From Nocardia arizonensis (GTDB taxonomy: Bacteria; Actinomycetota; Actinomycetes; Mycobacteriales; Mycobacteriaceae): a DNA stretch of 64,000 bases. The DNA lies in NCBI RefSeq assembly GCF_001310275.1, contig NZ_LGYZ01000036.1, forward strand, positions 1 through 64,000, read 5' to 3'. Positions 16,368 through 26,600 of this stretch are shown here, piece by piece. The notes beneath the pieces were generated by a model. It was not told the DNA's origin. It made no database searches and saw only the letters and a program-made list of their open reading frames with translations. The first letter of the stretch is position 1; each line of letters begins with the position of its first letter. The position numbers were made by a program, and so were the translations under genes.

Positions 16368-17291
16368 TCAGTTATAGGGAATCCAGGTGGTTCGGCCGGT
16401 GGTGATGTCGCGGTGAACACGGCCGAAGGGGACGTCTGCGAAGTGGATGCCGAAGGCCAGGTCTCCGCTGCTGGCGAGGTCACCTACAAGCTGCTGGCGG
16501 TGCGCGATGGCCTCGGCTTGGTCGTAGTCGGCCCCTACCGCCCATTCGGGGTGCGTGATCTGGATCGGAGAGTGGAACACGTCCCCGAACACCAGCATCC
16601 GTTTGCCGCAGGTTCGCAGTTCGTAGCCGGTGTGTCCGGTGGTGTGGCCAGGGATGGTGACGGCTCGGACGCCGGGGAAGATGCGGGTGCCGTGGTGCAC
16701 CGTTTTCACCCGCGAGGCAATGGTGTCCAGGATCGGGCGGGTCAGGACGCTGGGTTTGGCCCAGGCGGGCAGGGTGTCGATCATGGCGGGGGTCAGGGAT
16801 CGCCACCAGGCCCATTCGACTTCGCCGAGGTAGATAGGCGCGGTGGCGAACGGCGTGCGGGCCGGTACCTGGGCGAGGGTCCAGCCCAGGTGGTCGAAGT
16901 GCAGATGTGTGATCGCGATGGCTTCGATGCGGTCGAGGCCGTCGATCTGGGCGAGGCTGTCCAGCAGCGCACCCGAGCGCATTTCGCCTGTCATGGGGTT
17001 CTCGAGCACGTCCGGGAGGACGACGGGTCCGGCTCCGGCGTCGATGAGCATAGCGCGTCGGCCGCGCTGCACGAGCAGGGCGCCGAGTCCGGCGACCAGG
17101 CAGCCGTAGGCGTCGAAGTATTCGGCGTGGGTGGCCCAGTCGGCTTCGGTGGCCTCGGGTACCCAGCCGCGGGGTTTGAGGCCGATGTAGCCGTCGGGGA
17201 TGTAGGTGAGGCGGAAGCGCCCGAACCGGATGGTGCGCAGCCGGGGCGGGGTACGTAGACGCTCGCTGAGAGTCGCCGGTGATGCGGGCAT
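16368..17291 (-). CDS. metallo-beta-lactamase-fold hydrolase carried by the prophage
   Basis: Zinc hydrolase of 307 aa. The MBL signature THLHFDHLGW (His129, His131, Asp133, His134) is followed by PGHTTGH (His216) and FGDVFHSP (Asp237), so both zinc sites look complete. A long N-terminal segment and the insertion around ALLVQRGRRAMLIDAG are typical of the lactonase/phosphorylcholine-esterase-like branch of the superfamily. It lies in the late operon between a tail protein and the LtfC-like gene, same strand, which is unusual for an enzyme of this type. Possible substrates (lactones, thioesters, lipids) cannot be told from sequence. It could change the lysogen or degrade an envelope compound at lysis. 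Confidence 0.85.
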   Translation of the reverse strand: MPASPATLSERLRTPPRLRTIRFGRFRLTYIPDGYIGLKPRGWVPEATEADWATHAEYFDAYGCLVAGLGALLVQRGRRAMLIDAGAGPVVLPDVLENPMTGEMRSGALLDSLAQIDGLDRIEAIAITHLHFDHLGWTLAQVPARTPFATAPIYLGEVEWAWWRSLTPAMIDTLPAWAKPSVLTRPILDTIASRVKTVHHGTRIFPGVRAVTIPGHTTGHTGYELRTCGKRMLVFGDVFHSPIQITHPEWAVGADYDQAEAIAHRQQLVGDLASSGDLAFGIHFADVPFGRVHRDITTGRTTWIPYN

Positions 17292-17360
17292 GACGAATCA
17301 GGGCCTTTCGGGATACGGGTGAATGAGTGCCGACGCGGGGCGCGGCGGTAAGGAGCGGTG

Positions 17361-18158
17361 TCAGCCGAGGAGGAACCAGGGCCACCAGTGGTTGGTGCCG
17401 ACGTGATCGGCGCGCAGGAACGCGGGCGGCGTGGGGAATCCGGGGCCTATACCGCCCCCGTCGCCACCGCGGCTCCAGTAATACGGTTGCCGGGGTTGGG
17501 TGCCGCCGGGTTGTTCGATCACCCAGCGGGGCACGGTGGCGAGTTTGTAGCCGATGCCGAAGTAGTTCGACAAGAATCCGACCCCGTAGACGTCGCCTTG
17601 GCGGGCGTCGATGGTCGGTAGGTCGAACCGGTACTGGGTGCTCGCGTTGGTGAGGACGGGCCGGATGTCGCCGGTGTCCCAGATCAGGTGCAGGTCCCCG
17701 GTCGCTTCCTCGAACCGGTACACCATGACGTAGGCGTTGTTGACCATCGACCACCCCGCCGGTCCGATCAGCAGTCCGACTTGGCGGTATTCGCGGTCGC
17801 GCAGGGTGCGGATCATGCCGATTTCCACGGCGCCGGAGGCGGGTTGGTAGAACGGGGCCTGGGTGAGCGACCCGTTCGCGTCGGGTTGGCGCGCGAGCAG
17901 GGCGAGGGGGAAGGTGGTGTCGTCGGTGGCGGTGAGGTTGGCCCACAACGGGATGTCGGTGGGCACCTGTTCGTAGGTCGGCCGTTGGTAGATGGGTTGG
18001 CGGACTTCGCGGCGGTGCGCGTTCTGCGCTCCCGTGTAGGCGCCGATGACCCCGGCGCGGATGGCGGCTTTGGCGTCTTCGACCGACTGGTTCTGGAAGT
18101 GCCGGAACGCTCCCAGGTTCCAGGACCCGTCCGGGGTTTCCCGGTTCGGGGTGGTCAC
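17361..18158 (-). CDS. minor tail protein
   Basis: Protein of 265 aa located just after the lysis genes, rich in Gly, Pro, Trp and Tyr, ending WWPWFLLG. The layout (an N-terminal helix, then many short strands) and the position fit a minor tail or receptor-binding protein of siphoviruses infecting Nocardia, Gordonia or Rhodococcus. The stop overlaps nothing; the ATG overlaps the holin candidate's stop by 4 nt. No catalytic motif is visible. Function is inferred from context. Confidence 0.6.
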   Translation of the reverse strand: MTTPNRETPDGSWNLGAFRHFQNQSVEDAKAAIRAGVIGAYTGAQNAHRREVRQPIYQRPTYEQVPTDIPLWANLTATDDTTFPLALLARQPDANGSLTQAPFYQPASGAVEIGMIRTLRDREYRQVGLLIGPAGWSMVNNAYVMVYRFEEATGDLHLIWDTGDIRPVLTNASTQYRFDLPTIDARQGDVYGVGFLSNYFGIGYKLATVPRWVIEQPGGTQPRQPYYWSRGGDGGGIGPGFPTPPAFLRADHVGTNHWWPWFLLG

Positions 18159-18451
18159 AGCTCACCGGCGAGCCATTCCGGGATCTCGGGGGCTTCGGGG
18201 ACTTTCGCGGTCGGGTCAGTGCGCCCCACGACCACGGCGAGGTCGTCGCGCTGGCGCTGGAACTGCCTGACGAGGCGCACCAGGGTGCGGTAGCGGTCGG
18301 CGTCGGTGAGGTCCTGGCCCTCCAACTCGGTGACCCGTGCTTGGAGTTGGCGGACCTGCCCGGCCTGGCGCGCGGTGATCGCGCCGATCACCGTGGCCAG
18401 GGCGACTCCGAAGGCTTGGACGATGTCGGCGTTGAGCCACCCGAGGTTCAC
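18155..18451 (-). CDS. holin candidate (one TM plus coiled coil)
   Basis: Protein of 98 aa with one hydrophobic stretch near the N-terminus (IVQAFGVALATVIGAITA), then a coiled coil (QVRQLQARVTELE) and a charged, acidic end. It sits directly next to the endolysin, with ATG overlapping its stop. Size, topology and position fit a class III-like holin or DUF2746-type protein in actinophages. The assignment is positional. Confidence 0.6.
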   Translation of the reverse strand: MNLGWLNADIVQAFGVALATVIGAITARQAGQVRQLQARVTELEGQDLTDADRYRTLVRLVRQFQRQRDDLAVVVGRTDPTAKVPEAPEIPEWLAGEL

Positions 18452-19848
18452 TGGCCGACCTCCGGCGCGCGGTGCCGACCCACGGAGGCGTCCTTGACCA
18501 GGTGCTCCAGGATGACCTGGATCTTGTCCTGAACCTCGGCCAGGGTCGCGGTCACCGCGTCGATCTTCGTGTGTGCTGATGCCACCGAGTCGACCACGGA
18601 CTTGTCGTCGAGTTGGGGCCAGCCGGTGGGGTCGAGGGCGGGGCCGGGTTGGTGGCGGGAGTCGGGTCCGGCGAGTTGGTCGACTACCCAGGAGGCGTGC
18701 ATGTCGATGGATGCCAGGAGGTCGGCGAGGGTGACGGGGTTGCCGTCTTTGTTGATGACGATGTCGGTGAGCTGCATGTCGTTCCTTCCGAACAGGGCGG
18801 CGACCGTGTCTCGGCCGCCGCGGATGGCGTTGACGTCGATGAGCTGGCCGCCGATCGCGGCCCGATCCGAGAACTGGAGAATCGCGACCTCTTTGCCGCC
18901 GAACGGTTCCCAGCCCCGATGGCCGTCACCTGGGTAGAGCCGGTCCGGTGTGCCAAGGCCGGGGACGTAGGAGCTGTTCCACAGGGGTACTGGGAACCCC
19001 GAGAGGTCCGGGGAGCCCATGAGGTCGCGCCAGTACCAGCGCGGCAGATAGATCGGCAACAGCGAGAAACCGCGTGCGGTGATCGCGTTCACCCGCGCCC
19101 ACAGATCCCCGATCGAAGGAAAGCCGCGCAAGTCTTCGTAGTCGATCTGGATCGGGATGCTGGTGTCGGCGAACCGTGCGAGGGCGTCGGCTTCGATGTC
19201 GGGGTGGGTGTGCAGGTCGCAGTAGAGGTAGCCGCCCCAGAACTCGAAGAACTCGCCCATCTGCTCGCGGGCCCGTGGCCACTGCGGGTCCTGCCACGTC
19301 CCCTGACTTACCTTGTGAGTCACGAACGACATGCCCTCGGCGGCGGCACGGGCGAAGTCGAATTTGCCCTGGTGATTGCTGACGTCGATGCCATATTCAG
19401 GCATCGCTAGTCCTCCTTCCGGGAAGGCCGCGCCGTCCAGGAGCGGCAGCGGGTCGAGACGATCGGGGCCGGGCGGGCTGTAGACGCCGCGGTGCCACTC
19501 CAGGTGCAGATGCGGGGCCACCCCGGCGTTGCGGGAGCGGTCGGGTTCGATGACCGCGATCCGTTGGCCCGCGGCCACCCATTGGCCCTCGCCAACCTCG
19601 GGCCGGATGTGGCCGTAGACGGTGGTGCCGCCGCCCTCGGCGTCGGGGTGATCGATCACGATCCATGAGCCGAACCCGTGGGCGGGTCCGGCGCGGGTGA
19701 CGGTGCCGCCCTGACAGGCGAACACCGGCCGGTCGCCCGCGCCGCCGGGGAAGCCGAAGTCCACACCGAAATGCCAACCGCCCTCACGCGGCCCGAACGA
19801 CGAGGTGATCCAGAACCCGGCCGCCACCGGCCAGAAACGTGCAGACAT
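18448..19848 (-). CDS. lysA: endolysin: M23 peptidase fused to GH25 muramidase
   Basis: Two-domain cell-wall hydrolase (466 aa). Residues 1-125 form an M23 LytM-type endopeptidase with HFGVD (His26, Asp30) and HLHLE (His113, His115). From about 150 a GH25 muramidase begins: MPEYGIDVSNHQGKFDF with Asp155, then IQIDYEDL. The C-terminal about 110 residues are helical and may bind the wall or pack as a coiled coil. No signal peptide, so release depends on the neighbouring holin. GTG start at 19848. The internal MPEYGID Met follows a Gly/Ala linker and could serve as an internal start for a muramidase-only form; AAGGAGG lies just upstream (about 19410). Confidence 0.88.
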   Translation of the reverse strand: MSARFWPVAAGFWITSSFGPREGGWHFGVDFGFPGGAGDRPVFACQGGTVTRAGPAHGFGSWIVIDHPDAEGGGTTVYGHIRPEVGEGQWVAAGQRIAVIEPDRSRNAGVAPHLHLEWHRGVYSPPGPDRLDPLPLLDGAAFPEGGLAMPEYGIDVSNHQGKFDFARAAAEGMSFVTHKVSQGTWQDPQWPRAREQMGEFFEFWGGYLYCDLHTHPDIEADALARFADTSIPIQIDYEDLRGFPSIGDLWARVNAITARGFSLLPIYLPRWYWRDLMGSPDLSGFPVPLWNSSYVPGLGTPDRLYPGDGHRGWEPFGGKEVAILQFSDRAAIGGQLIDVNAIRGGRDTVAALFGRNDMQLTDIVINKDGNPVTLADLLASIDMHASWVVDQLAGPDSRHQPGPALDPTGWPQLDDKSVVDSVASAHTKIDAVTATLAEVQDKIQVILEHLVKDASVGRHRAPEVGQ

Positions 19849-19876
19849 GACGAACTCTCCTTTCCAATAGAGGTTT

Positions 19877-20482
19877 TCAGGACTGGGCGTCCTCGTAGCG
19901 CAACAGGATCGCCGGTCGCGCCTTGCCGAAGTGGCGCTCGACGGCCAGGACCCGTTCGCGTTCGGCCGGATCGGCGCGACGCAGATACGCCAGAACGGCT
20001 TTCACGCCGCGCCGGGTCGGGTCGAACTGCGGGGGCGGGTCGTTGGTGGCGTGGGCTTCGACGCTGACCGGGGCCGTGACCGGCAGCATCGGCGGCGGGG
20101 GCTCGGCGGGCTCGTCGGGGACGGTGCCGGTCAGGCCGAGCGCTGCCGCCAACTGCTGACGCTGCCGGAGTGGGAGTTCGGCGACGAACTTGCGGACGTC
20201 GAAGACTTCCTCGGGCTCGGGTTCATCGACGTCGGACCAGGTTCCGGGCGAGAGCAGCCAGTGCGGGTCACCCGCGCGCGGGGGCCGGTACTTGATGACC
20301 GGCTCCTCGACCGGACGCGCACCGCAGTCCCACAACCGACGCGACACCGCCCGCAGGTGCTGGACCGGCAGCAACAGCGGCGCGCCCTTGAGGCTGGGAA
20401 GGCCGACCAGCATCCACAGGAACGCTTCCTCCGGATCGGTGGGATCACAGTTCTCGCGGGTTGGGAACTGTCCGTCGGACAC
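19877..20482 (-). CDS. DUF2744-like phage protein
   Basis: Protein of 201 aa from GTG 20482. The opening GQFPTRENCDPTDPEEAFLWMLVGLPS resembles the DUF2744 proteins found after the minor tail genes in mycobacteriophage-type genomes; the C-terminal half (FDPTRRGVKAVLAYLRRAD) is helical and basic. It immediately precedes the endolysin. No enzymatic motif. Several in-frame starts exist; GTG 20482 keeps the conserved part intact. Confidence 0.55.
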   Translation of the reverse strand: MSDGQFPTRENCDPTDPEEAFLWMLVGLPSLKGAPLLLPVQHLRAVSRRLWDCGARPVEEPVIKYRPPRAGDPHWLLSPGTWSDVDEPEPEEVFDVRKFVAELPLRQRQQLAAALGLTGTVPDEPAEPPPPMLPVTAPVSVEAHATNDPPPQFDPTRRGVKAVLAYLRRADPAERERVLAVERHFGKARPAILLRYEDAQS

Positions 20483-20840
20483 AACTACACCCCCGGAACA
20501 TGCGAATAACAATCCAATAACAGATGCCGATCCTATTTCGCTCTTACTTTCGCTTCACATTCGCCTGGCATTCCCCTCACTTTCGCTCCAGAATTTTCGC
20601 CAGGCTACGAGTTCCACGCCGCTTGAGCTGATAGAAATGTGCCGAGTGCAGGCATTTCGGCTGAGCGAAGGCGTCCGCCGACCCCTGCCAACGTCACCTA
20701 CTTCGCTCCTATTTTCACCACCGAGTTTCTGTCGGATGCATACGCAGACCCGGGTCCTTATCGGCGAGTTCTGCTTCCTGTGAAGCGGTAGCCTTTTGGC
20801 GTTCACATCCCTTGGAAGGAAAAGGCAGTTGAGCCTCCGC
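20483..20840. other. A/T-richer gap in the late region
   Basis: About 360 nt with clearly lower GC than the phage genes around it. A minus-strand open frame crosses it (20555-21013), but its composition is unlike the neighbours. A strong Shine-Dalgarno-like GGAAGGAAAAGG lies at 20813-20824, pointing to a plus-strand start just downstream. Probably holds the promoter of the small plus-strand gene. Confidence 0.4.
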
Positions 20841-20993
20841 ATGGACGTCATCACTTCAACCGTCGTGATCGTGGCCGGAATAGCGTCGGTCGAAAGAATC
20901 GCGATCTTCGTGTACGCGATGAGAGGCGTGCCACCGGATCGACGCCCGGCGGTGATCCGGGCGCTCGCATCGCGCTGCCGCAGAAACCTGTAG
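20841..20993 (+). CDS. small hydrophobic plus-strand protein
   Basis: Short frame of 50 aa, opposite in strand to all late genes. From ATG 20841 it reads MDVITSTVVIVAGIASVERI and then a basic end (DRRPAVIRALASRCRRNL): one likely membrane segment and a positive tail. A TTG at 20829 right after GGAAGGAAAAGG is an alternative start. No family is recognised. A lysogenically expressed small membrane protein is possible but unproven. Confidence 0.4.
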   Translation: MDVITSTVVIVAGIASVERIAIFVYAMRGVPPDRRPAVIRALASRCRRNL

Positions 20994-20999
20994 TTGCGG

Positions 21000-22760
21000 T
21001 CAAGCGAGAACACCCAGTTCCTGCACCCCGGACACGAGGTCGGAGACCATGTCCAGGGTGTGCTGTGCGCGGTCGCGGTTGCTGGTCGGATCGCCTATGA
21101 CCGGTTGCCATTCCGGGAATTGGTCGCGGTCCCAGGCAAGGGTGAGTTCACGAACGCGGTCGATGCGGATGGTGTAGGTGTCATCGCCGGGTGCGGTGGC
21201 GCCGATGCGGTCTCCGAGCCACCAGTGTCCGTCCTCGCCGATGACGAAGGGTGCGCCGTCGCGGACGGTGAGGGTGTGGGTGAACCAGGACCTGGTGTCG
21301 TGGAAGCCTTTGCGCAGGGCCATCATCGCCGAGATGGTGTAGGCGCGTCCGGGTGAGTCGGCGAAGTACTCGAACAGGCGTGACCAGCCGGAGTTGTGTT
21401 CGCGGGCTTGTGATTTGATGGCGTGCCAGGCCAGTAGCGTTCCCTGGTAGAGGGGGCGGATGAGGGCGTCGGCGACCCCGCCCAGGGGCGGGACGCCCAC
21501 GATGGCGGCGGCGAGGTCGCCGGCCATCTGGACACCGGCGGAGAGGCTTTCGTCGGCGGGGTCGGGTCGCGGATGCCCCACCCGAGTGAACGAGTGGGGC
21601 ATCCGCGACCCCCGGCATCGAGGACCCTCCGGTGACGATCTGCACCGCGGCGGAGGCGGTCTCGGTGAACTTCGAGGTCTCCACCCCGGACGTCGGGCTG
21701 TCGAAGTACACCGCGAACGGTGTCGACACCTGCGTGCGACGCTGCCCGACCTCCAGGTACTCCGCGGGAGTGATCGGGTCGAGGATGGCTTCTTCGACGC
21801 TGTCGATGAAGTCCTCGGAGAACCGGGCGACTGTGCGGGCGAGGCCGTCGAAGGGGTTGCCGCCGTTGCTGGTGTCGCTGTAGTAGCCGGAGGTGTTGAC
21901 GATGTCGATGACCAGCGTGCCGTGCCGAAGCTTCGGGGCACCCGGCCACGGTGGCGGGTCGCCTTCGAGCCAGCGTCGGCACCGGACCGAGAGTTCCGCG
22001 TCTTCGAGGATGTCGCGGGCCATGTCGTACCAGTATTTGAACCGTGAATGCGTTGTGGCCCAGAGTGTTCCGGCGGCGAGGTCTTCGGCGAAGCTGGTCG
22101 GTGCGACGACCACCGACCACTGCGACATATCGAGCCCGACCGTGCCGAGCCAGGAGGCGGGGTCGAGGGGGTCGTCGGGCAGCTGCCAGCCGTGGGCTTG
22201 GGACTGCTCGCGCATGACGTTGAGGAACAGTGGCAGTTTCAGCGCCCACCGCGCGGGGCCGGGGACGGGTCCGAAGGTGCGCGGGATCTGGACCGAGGCG
22301 TCGAAGAATGGGTTCGACCAGATCAGGTACGACTTGCAGTGTTGGAAGTCGTCGACGAACCGCAGTGTCAGGACTTGGGTGCCGTCGGCGCGGCGCTCGA
22401 TGGAGTGGTCGATCAGCCGTCCGGACCAGCGTGAGCCGGGCTGCTTGTCGCAGGTGATGTGGATGTTGCGGCTTCACCAGCGTGGATGCGGGCGCGGGTC
22501 TGCCACACCCACTTCGCCAGCGGATCATCCAGCGGGAGTTCGACCAGGGCGGTGCCGGTGTCGTTGTCGATCCAGGTGAATTCCGCGCGGTACTCCGAGC
22601 ACACCAATCCGGCGAGTCGCCAATGCCCGTCCCACAGCCGGACGAGGGGTTCGGCGCGGCGGTCCATATCGTCGGCGAGATCGGCGGCCAGGGTCGCGTC
22701 CCAGATCGCCTCGCACTGCTCTGCGAGGGACATCGAGTCCAGGTCGAGAGGGGCCGTCAT
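21000..22760 (-). pseudogene. large minor tail protein, reading frame broken twice
   Basis: Sequence that reads as one tail protein of about 585 aa but in shifting frames. Frame A runs from ATG 22760 (MTAPLDLDSMSLAEQCEAIW) to a stop at 22413 and stays sensible to about 22475 (QTRARIHAGE). Frame B then continues the sense (RNIHITCDKQPGSRWSGRL... through VTGGSSMPGV near 21610), reached by a -1 shift and lacking its own start until 22215. Frame C takes over after 21565 (DPADESLSAGVQMAGDLAAA) to the stop at 21000, by a +1 shift. The second break coincides with an 18-bp inverted repeat. Either the gene is mutated or the assembly is wrong here; no slippery heptamer is seen at either place. It overlaps the preceding tail gene by ATGA. 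Confidence 0.7.
21564..21611. repeat. 18-bp perfect inverted repeat inside the tail gene
   Basis: GGGTCGCGGATGCCCCAC (21564-21581), 12-nt loop, GTGGGGCATCCGCGACCC (21594-21611). No mismatch in the stem. It sits exactly where the tail gene changes frame. A fold-back duplication, an inserted hairpin or a library/assembly artefact would all leave this picture. Confidence 0.9.
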
Positions 22761-23689
22761 CGCAACCCCCAGGCTCTGGACCACAATCGCGGCTGCCGCA
22801 GCTCGGCCCGTGCGCCCCCGGCGGGGGCGTCGGTGACGCTGATCGGCAACAGTGTCGGTGGGGTGCGGGGTGGGATGCGGTGCATGAAGTGCAGTCCGCC
22901 AAGGCGTCCGATGAGGTTGGTGTCGTTGAGATCGCGGACGTAGAGCCGGTCGGGGTCGAGGCTGATGCGCGCGCCGCCTTCGCGGTCGCCGAGCATCGGC
23001 AGCTCGATCATCCGATTGCCGTAGCGTCCGCCGGGGGTGCGCCGGTACTTCTTGCCCGTCCAGGACACGTCAGGGACGCGCCATTTGCCGCGGGTGAGCA
23101 GCCACTTCTGTGCCATCTCGAGATCGGTCGGGTTGGAGACCTCGATGAACCCTTCACTCGACCCGGCTCCGGTTTCCCAGAACGTGGTTTTCGTGGGTTC
23201 TTCCCACATCGGTTGCGCGGCGGTGACGGCCATCGGGACGAGGGACTTGCGCAGCAGGTGGGGGTCGCGTTCGGACTCGAATTCCACGCTCTTGTCGAGA
23301 GCGAGCCACAGCCAGCGGGTGGAGCGGTCGGTGCTGATCTGGAGTTTGGTGAGGGTGGCGTCGGGGTCCCAGGCGTCGAGTTCGTAGTCCCAGGCGTTGC
23401 GCCAGTCCGAGTCGCGTTTCTCCCATTCCTCTTCGTCGCGGCCGTGGATGTTGACCCCGAAGGTGATATCCCGCTTGAGATACCGTTTGCCCTGATAGGT
23501 GGCGCCGCGTTGGTAGACCGAGGATTTGTAGATGGTGGTGACCGGCGCGTCCCCGATCCCCTTCGGGGACGTGGCGAGGGTGATGACGTCCCGGTCTGCG
23601 TTGGGGCCGTTGATGATCCAGTAGGACTCGTCGACGCCGAAGACCTCGATGGTGACCGACTCGGGGTTCACATACACCAGGACGGTCAC
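22757..23689 (-). CDS. distal/minor tail protein
   Basis: Protein of 310 aa just downstream of the tape measure (overlap 4 nt, GTG start). Beta-rich throughout, with Trp/Arg-rich strands (STRWLWLALDKSVEFES) and an end of ILPISV-type strands. The position directly after the tape measure and the size fit a Dit-like baseplate protein that joins tail tube and tip. The next tail gene overlaps its stop. No catalytic motif. Confidence 0.7.
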   Translation of the reverse strand: MTVLVYVNPESVTIEVFGVDESYWIINGPNADRDVITLATSPKGIGDAPVTTIYKSSVYQRGATYQGKRYLKRDITFGVNIHGRDEEEWEKRDSDWRNAWDYELDAWDPDATLTKLQISTDRSTRWLWLALDKSVEFESERDPHLLRKSLVPMAVTAAQPMWEEPTKTTFWETGAGSSEGFIEVSNPTDLEMAQKWLLTRGKWRVPDVSWTGKKYRRTPGGRYGNRMIELPMLGDREGGARISLDPDRLYVRDLNDTNLIGRLGGLHFMHRIPPRTPPTLLPISVTDAPAGGARAELRQPRLWSRAWGLR

Positions 23690-26600
23690 CTCTTCCGCGC
23701 GGTGAACTGCAACGCCCGCAGATCCGCGATCTGGAGCGCACGCCGATACCCCTCGTCCACATCCCTGGTCTGCACAGTGATGTGTGTCGAGTTATCCACA
23801 GTCGTCACAGGCCCACCCGGAGCCGTCTGTGTCGATAGCAGTGGGGGTGCGATCTGGTTCATCAGCGACTGGTAGTCAGCGTTGCCCGCGGTGCGGGCGG
23901 CCTTGGTCGCCTCGAACACCTGGAGGGCTTTGCCGTAGTCCTGGATCTGCTGGACGCGCTCGGAGTTCGACAGGTTCGGTGCACCGACCACGGACAGCGC
24001 GTCATCGAGTTGCCCGGTCGCGAAGTCCTTGCCCACGCTGGTAATCCGGTCGGAGAACGATTTCCCGAGGGTTTCCCATGTGTCCAGGCCCAAGCCCTTG
24101 CGCGCCGGGTCGGCCAAACCGGGTTTGTCTTGGCCGGGGACCGGTACGGCGATGGCGTCCACGAGGTCGCGTAGCCATCGGAATTCTTCGCTGGTGAGGA
24201 CGGCTTCGGGCTTGCCCGAGGTGTTCCAGCCCAGCGTGCCGGGCTCCCACACCCCGCCCTGGTCGTAGCCGTGGCCCTTGCCCCACATCTGCGAGAGGTC
24301 CAGGCCGTAGCGGGACTTGTAGTAGCGCAGGGCGGCGACCATGTTGGCGAGGGGGTCGCGGCGGTCGTTGGGGAGGGTGGGGTCGCGGTGGGCGGCGAAG
24401 GTGCCCGGGATGATCTGCAACAGGCCGACCCCGGCGGCTTCGCCGGTGCCGTTGGCGTCGACGATCTGTTGGGCGATGTCGGGGTTGCCGCCGGACTCGG
24501 ACTGGATCTGCGACAACATGATGTCGACCTGCGCGGGGTCGAATCCCTCGCGCTTGAGGGCTTCGATCGCGAGGTCGCGCCACCGCTGTACCGCCTCCCC
24601 CGCAGGCAGCATCGCGGAGCGGGCCACGGCTTGCCCCGAGATCACCTGCGCGGCCGACTCGCTCACCTGCTTGAGCACGGCCGCGGGCACAGCGCCGATA
24701 CCGCCACCGAAGTCGGGGATCTGATCGGCCAACACCTGCACCGGTTTCAGGAACAGCTCCGCGATCCGGCCACGCAAACCACCGGTCACGGCCCGGAACT
24801 TCTCTTCCACCCAGTCGGTCACCGACCCGAACAGTCCACCGCCCTCGCGGAACCTGGGCAGGTGTCCGGCGCGAGCGGCGCGACGCAGCCGCGCGACCGC
24901 GCCGTGTCCGCCCGCGCCGTCCACTTCGGCGCCGGTCCACACGTGCTCGTCACGGGACAGCAGGGCGGGCACGAAGTCGGAGACTCTCGAGCCGGGGCCG
25001 GTGACCCGGCCCTCGGCTATTGCGGGGGCCGCGGGGCCGCCGTCGGCGCGGCGGGTGGTCGGGATGAGCGAGACCTCTCCGCTCCATTCCGGCAGCACGG
25101 GCAGGACGGAGCGGATGGAGTTCCAGATGTTGCGGAATCCGCCGTTGACGACGGACTCGATCACCCAGTTGATCGGGGTCGCCATTTTGTCGCGTAGCCC
25201 GTCCCAGGTGGTGCCGATTGCGAACACGATCTCCGAGACCCGCGTGGACAGGGTGTCGAGGGCGTTCCCGAACCCGGTCAGGTCGATGATGCCGCCCGCC
25301 AGCGCGCCGGGTAGTCGTTCGGCGACCCATTGGCGGATGCGGTCGAAGGCTTCGGGGATGAGCCCGATCGCGTCACGCAGGGTGAACAACGCGCCTTGGA
25401 AGATGTTGAGGCTGGTGAGGTCTCGGAAGGCGTCGAACAGTTCGTAGAGTTTGACGGCAGCTTGGCCGATCCAGACCGCGAGTTCGCCGAGGTTGGTGAC
25501 GGTGGTGCGGACGTCTTCCCAGAAATCTTTGAGCGCCTGCCGGCCCTCGGGCGAGTTCAACCACGCCGAGAACCGCTCCACATTCCGCGTCAGCGACTCG
25601 AGCATCGATTCGCCGGTGGGTTCGGCCGAGACCACCAACCCGGCCAGGGCTGTGCCGACCGCCTTCGCCAGATCCCATATCTTGCCCAACGCGTCCAGGG
25701 AGTTCCGGAGGAAGTCGCGGAACTTGTTCTGCCCGTCCGGGCTTTCGGCCCAGGTCCGGAAATTCGCCATCGTGTCGGCGAAATTCTGGGAGGCATCGGG
25801 CAGGAAGTCCGACCCGACACCAGCCAGCGAGAGCAGGCCCTGCAACAGGTCGTTCACGCCAGCGAGCAGGGGCCCGATGGCGGCCTTGGCGTTGACGAAG
25901 ATCTTCTCGAGCTTCGCGCCGGTCTCCGGGGTCGACAGGTCGGCGAGGATGTCGCGGACCCCGGTGTTGATGACCTCGGCAATCCCCGCCAGCCCGTCAC
26001 GGACCCGGTCCATTTGGGCGTCGGCCAGGCCGACGACCGAGTCCCCGAGTCCGGTGAACAACGGCTCTTGGACGGCCATGCGGAAGGCGCTCCAACGGTC
26101 ACCCATCCCGCGCAGGGTGTTGACGAACTCCCGCGCCGAGGGCGAGAGCTTCGCCATCGCCCGCTCGAAAGCCTCAACGGCACTGGACTGCTGCGACGCC
26201 GCCTCGGACAGGGCGGTGCGGGCGTCGGCCATGGCCTGTTCGGCATCAGCGATACGCTCGCGGGCCGCGACCACCTCGTCGGCGTTCTCGATCCCCTTGG
26301 CCGCGGCGTCAGCGGCGGCCTCATCGACATCGGTCCGCCGCGCCCTGGCCTCGGCCAGGGACTGTTCGGCGTCGGCGATGCGCTTGTTCGCCCGCACGTA
26401 ATCGAGGGGGTCGGTCGATTTCAGGGCGGCGAGGTCGCGGCGGGCCTCAGCGAGGGAGATCACCGCGTCGGCCTCCGACAGCGCCGCCCCGCGCGCCTGC
26501 AACGCCAGATCGCGTAGCTTCTTCGACGCTTCGCTGTAGGCGGTGTTGAGGTCTTTGCGGGCCTGGGTCAGAGAGGCGACGGCCTGCTGCTCACTGCGCT

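Noticed and set aside
20555..21013. 152-aa minus-strand frame in the A/T-richer patch
   Set aside because: Overlaps the end of the tail gene and its composition is unlike the phage genes; the plus-strand frame with a ribosome site is better.
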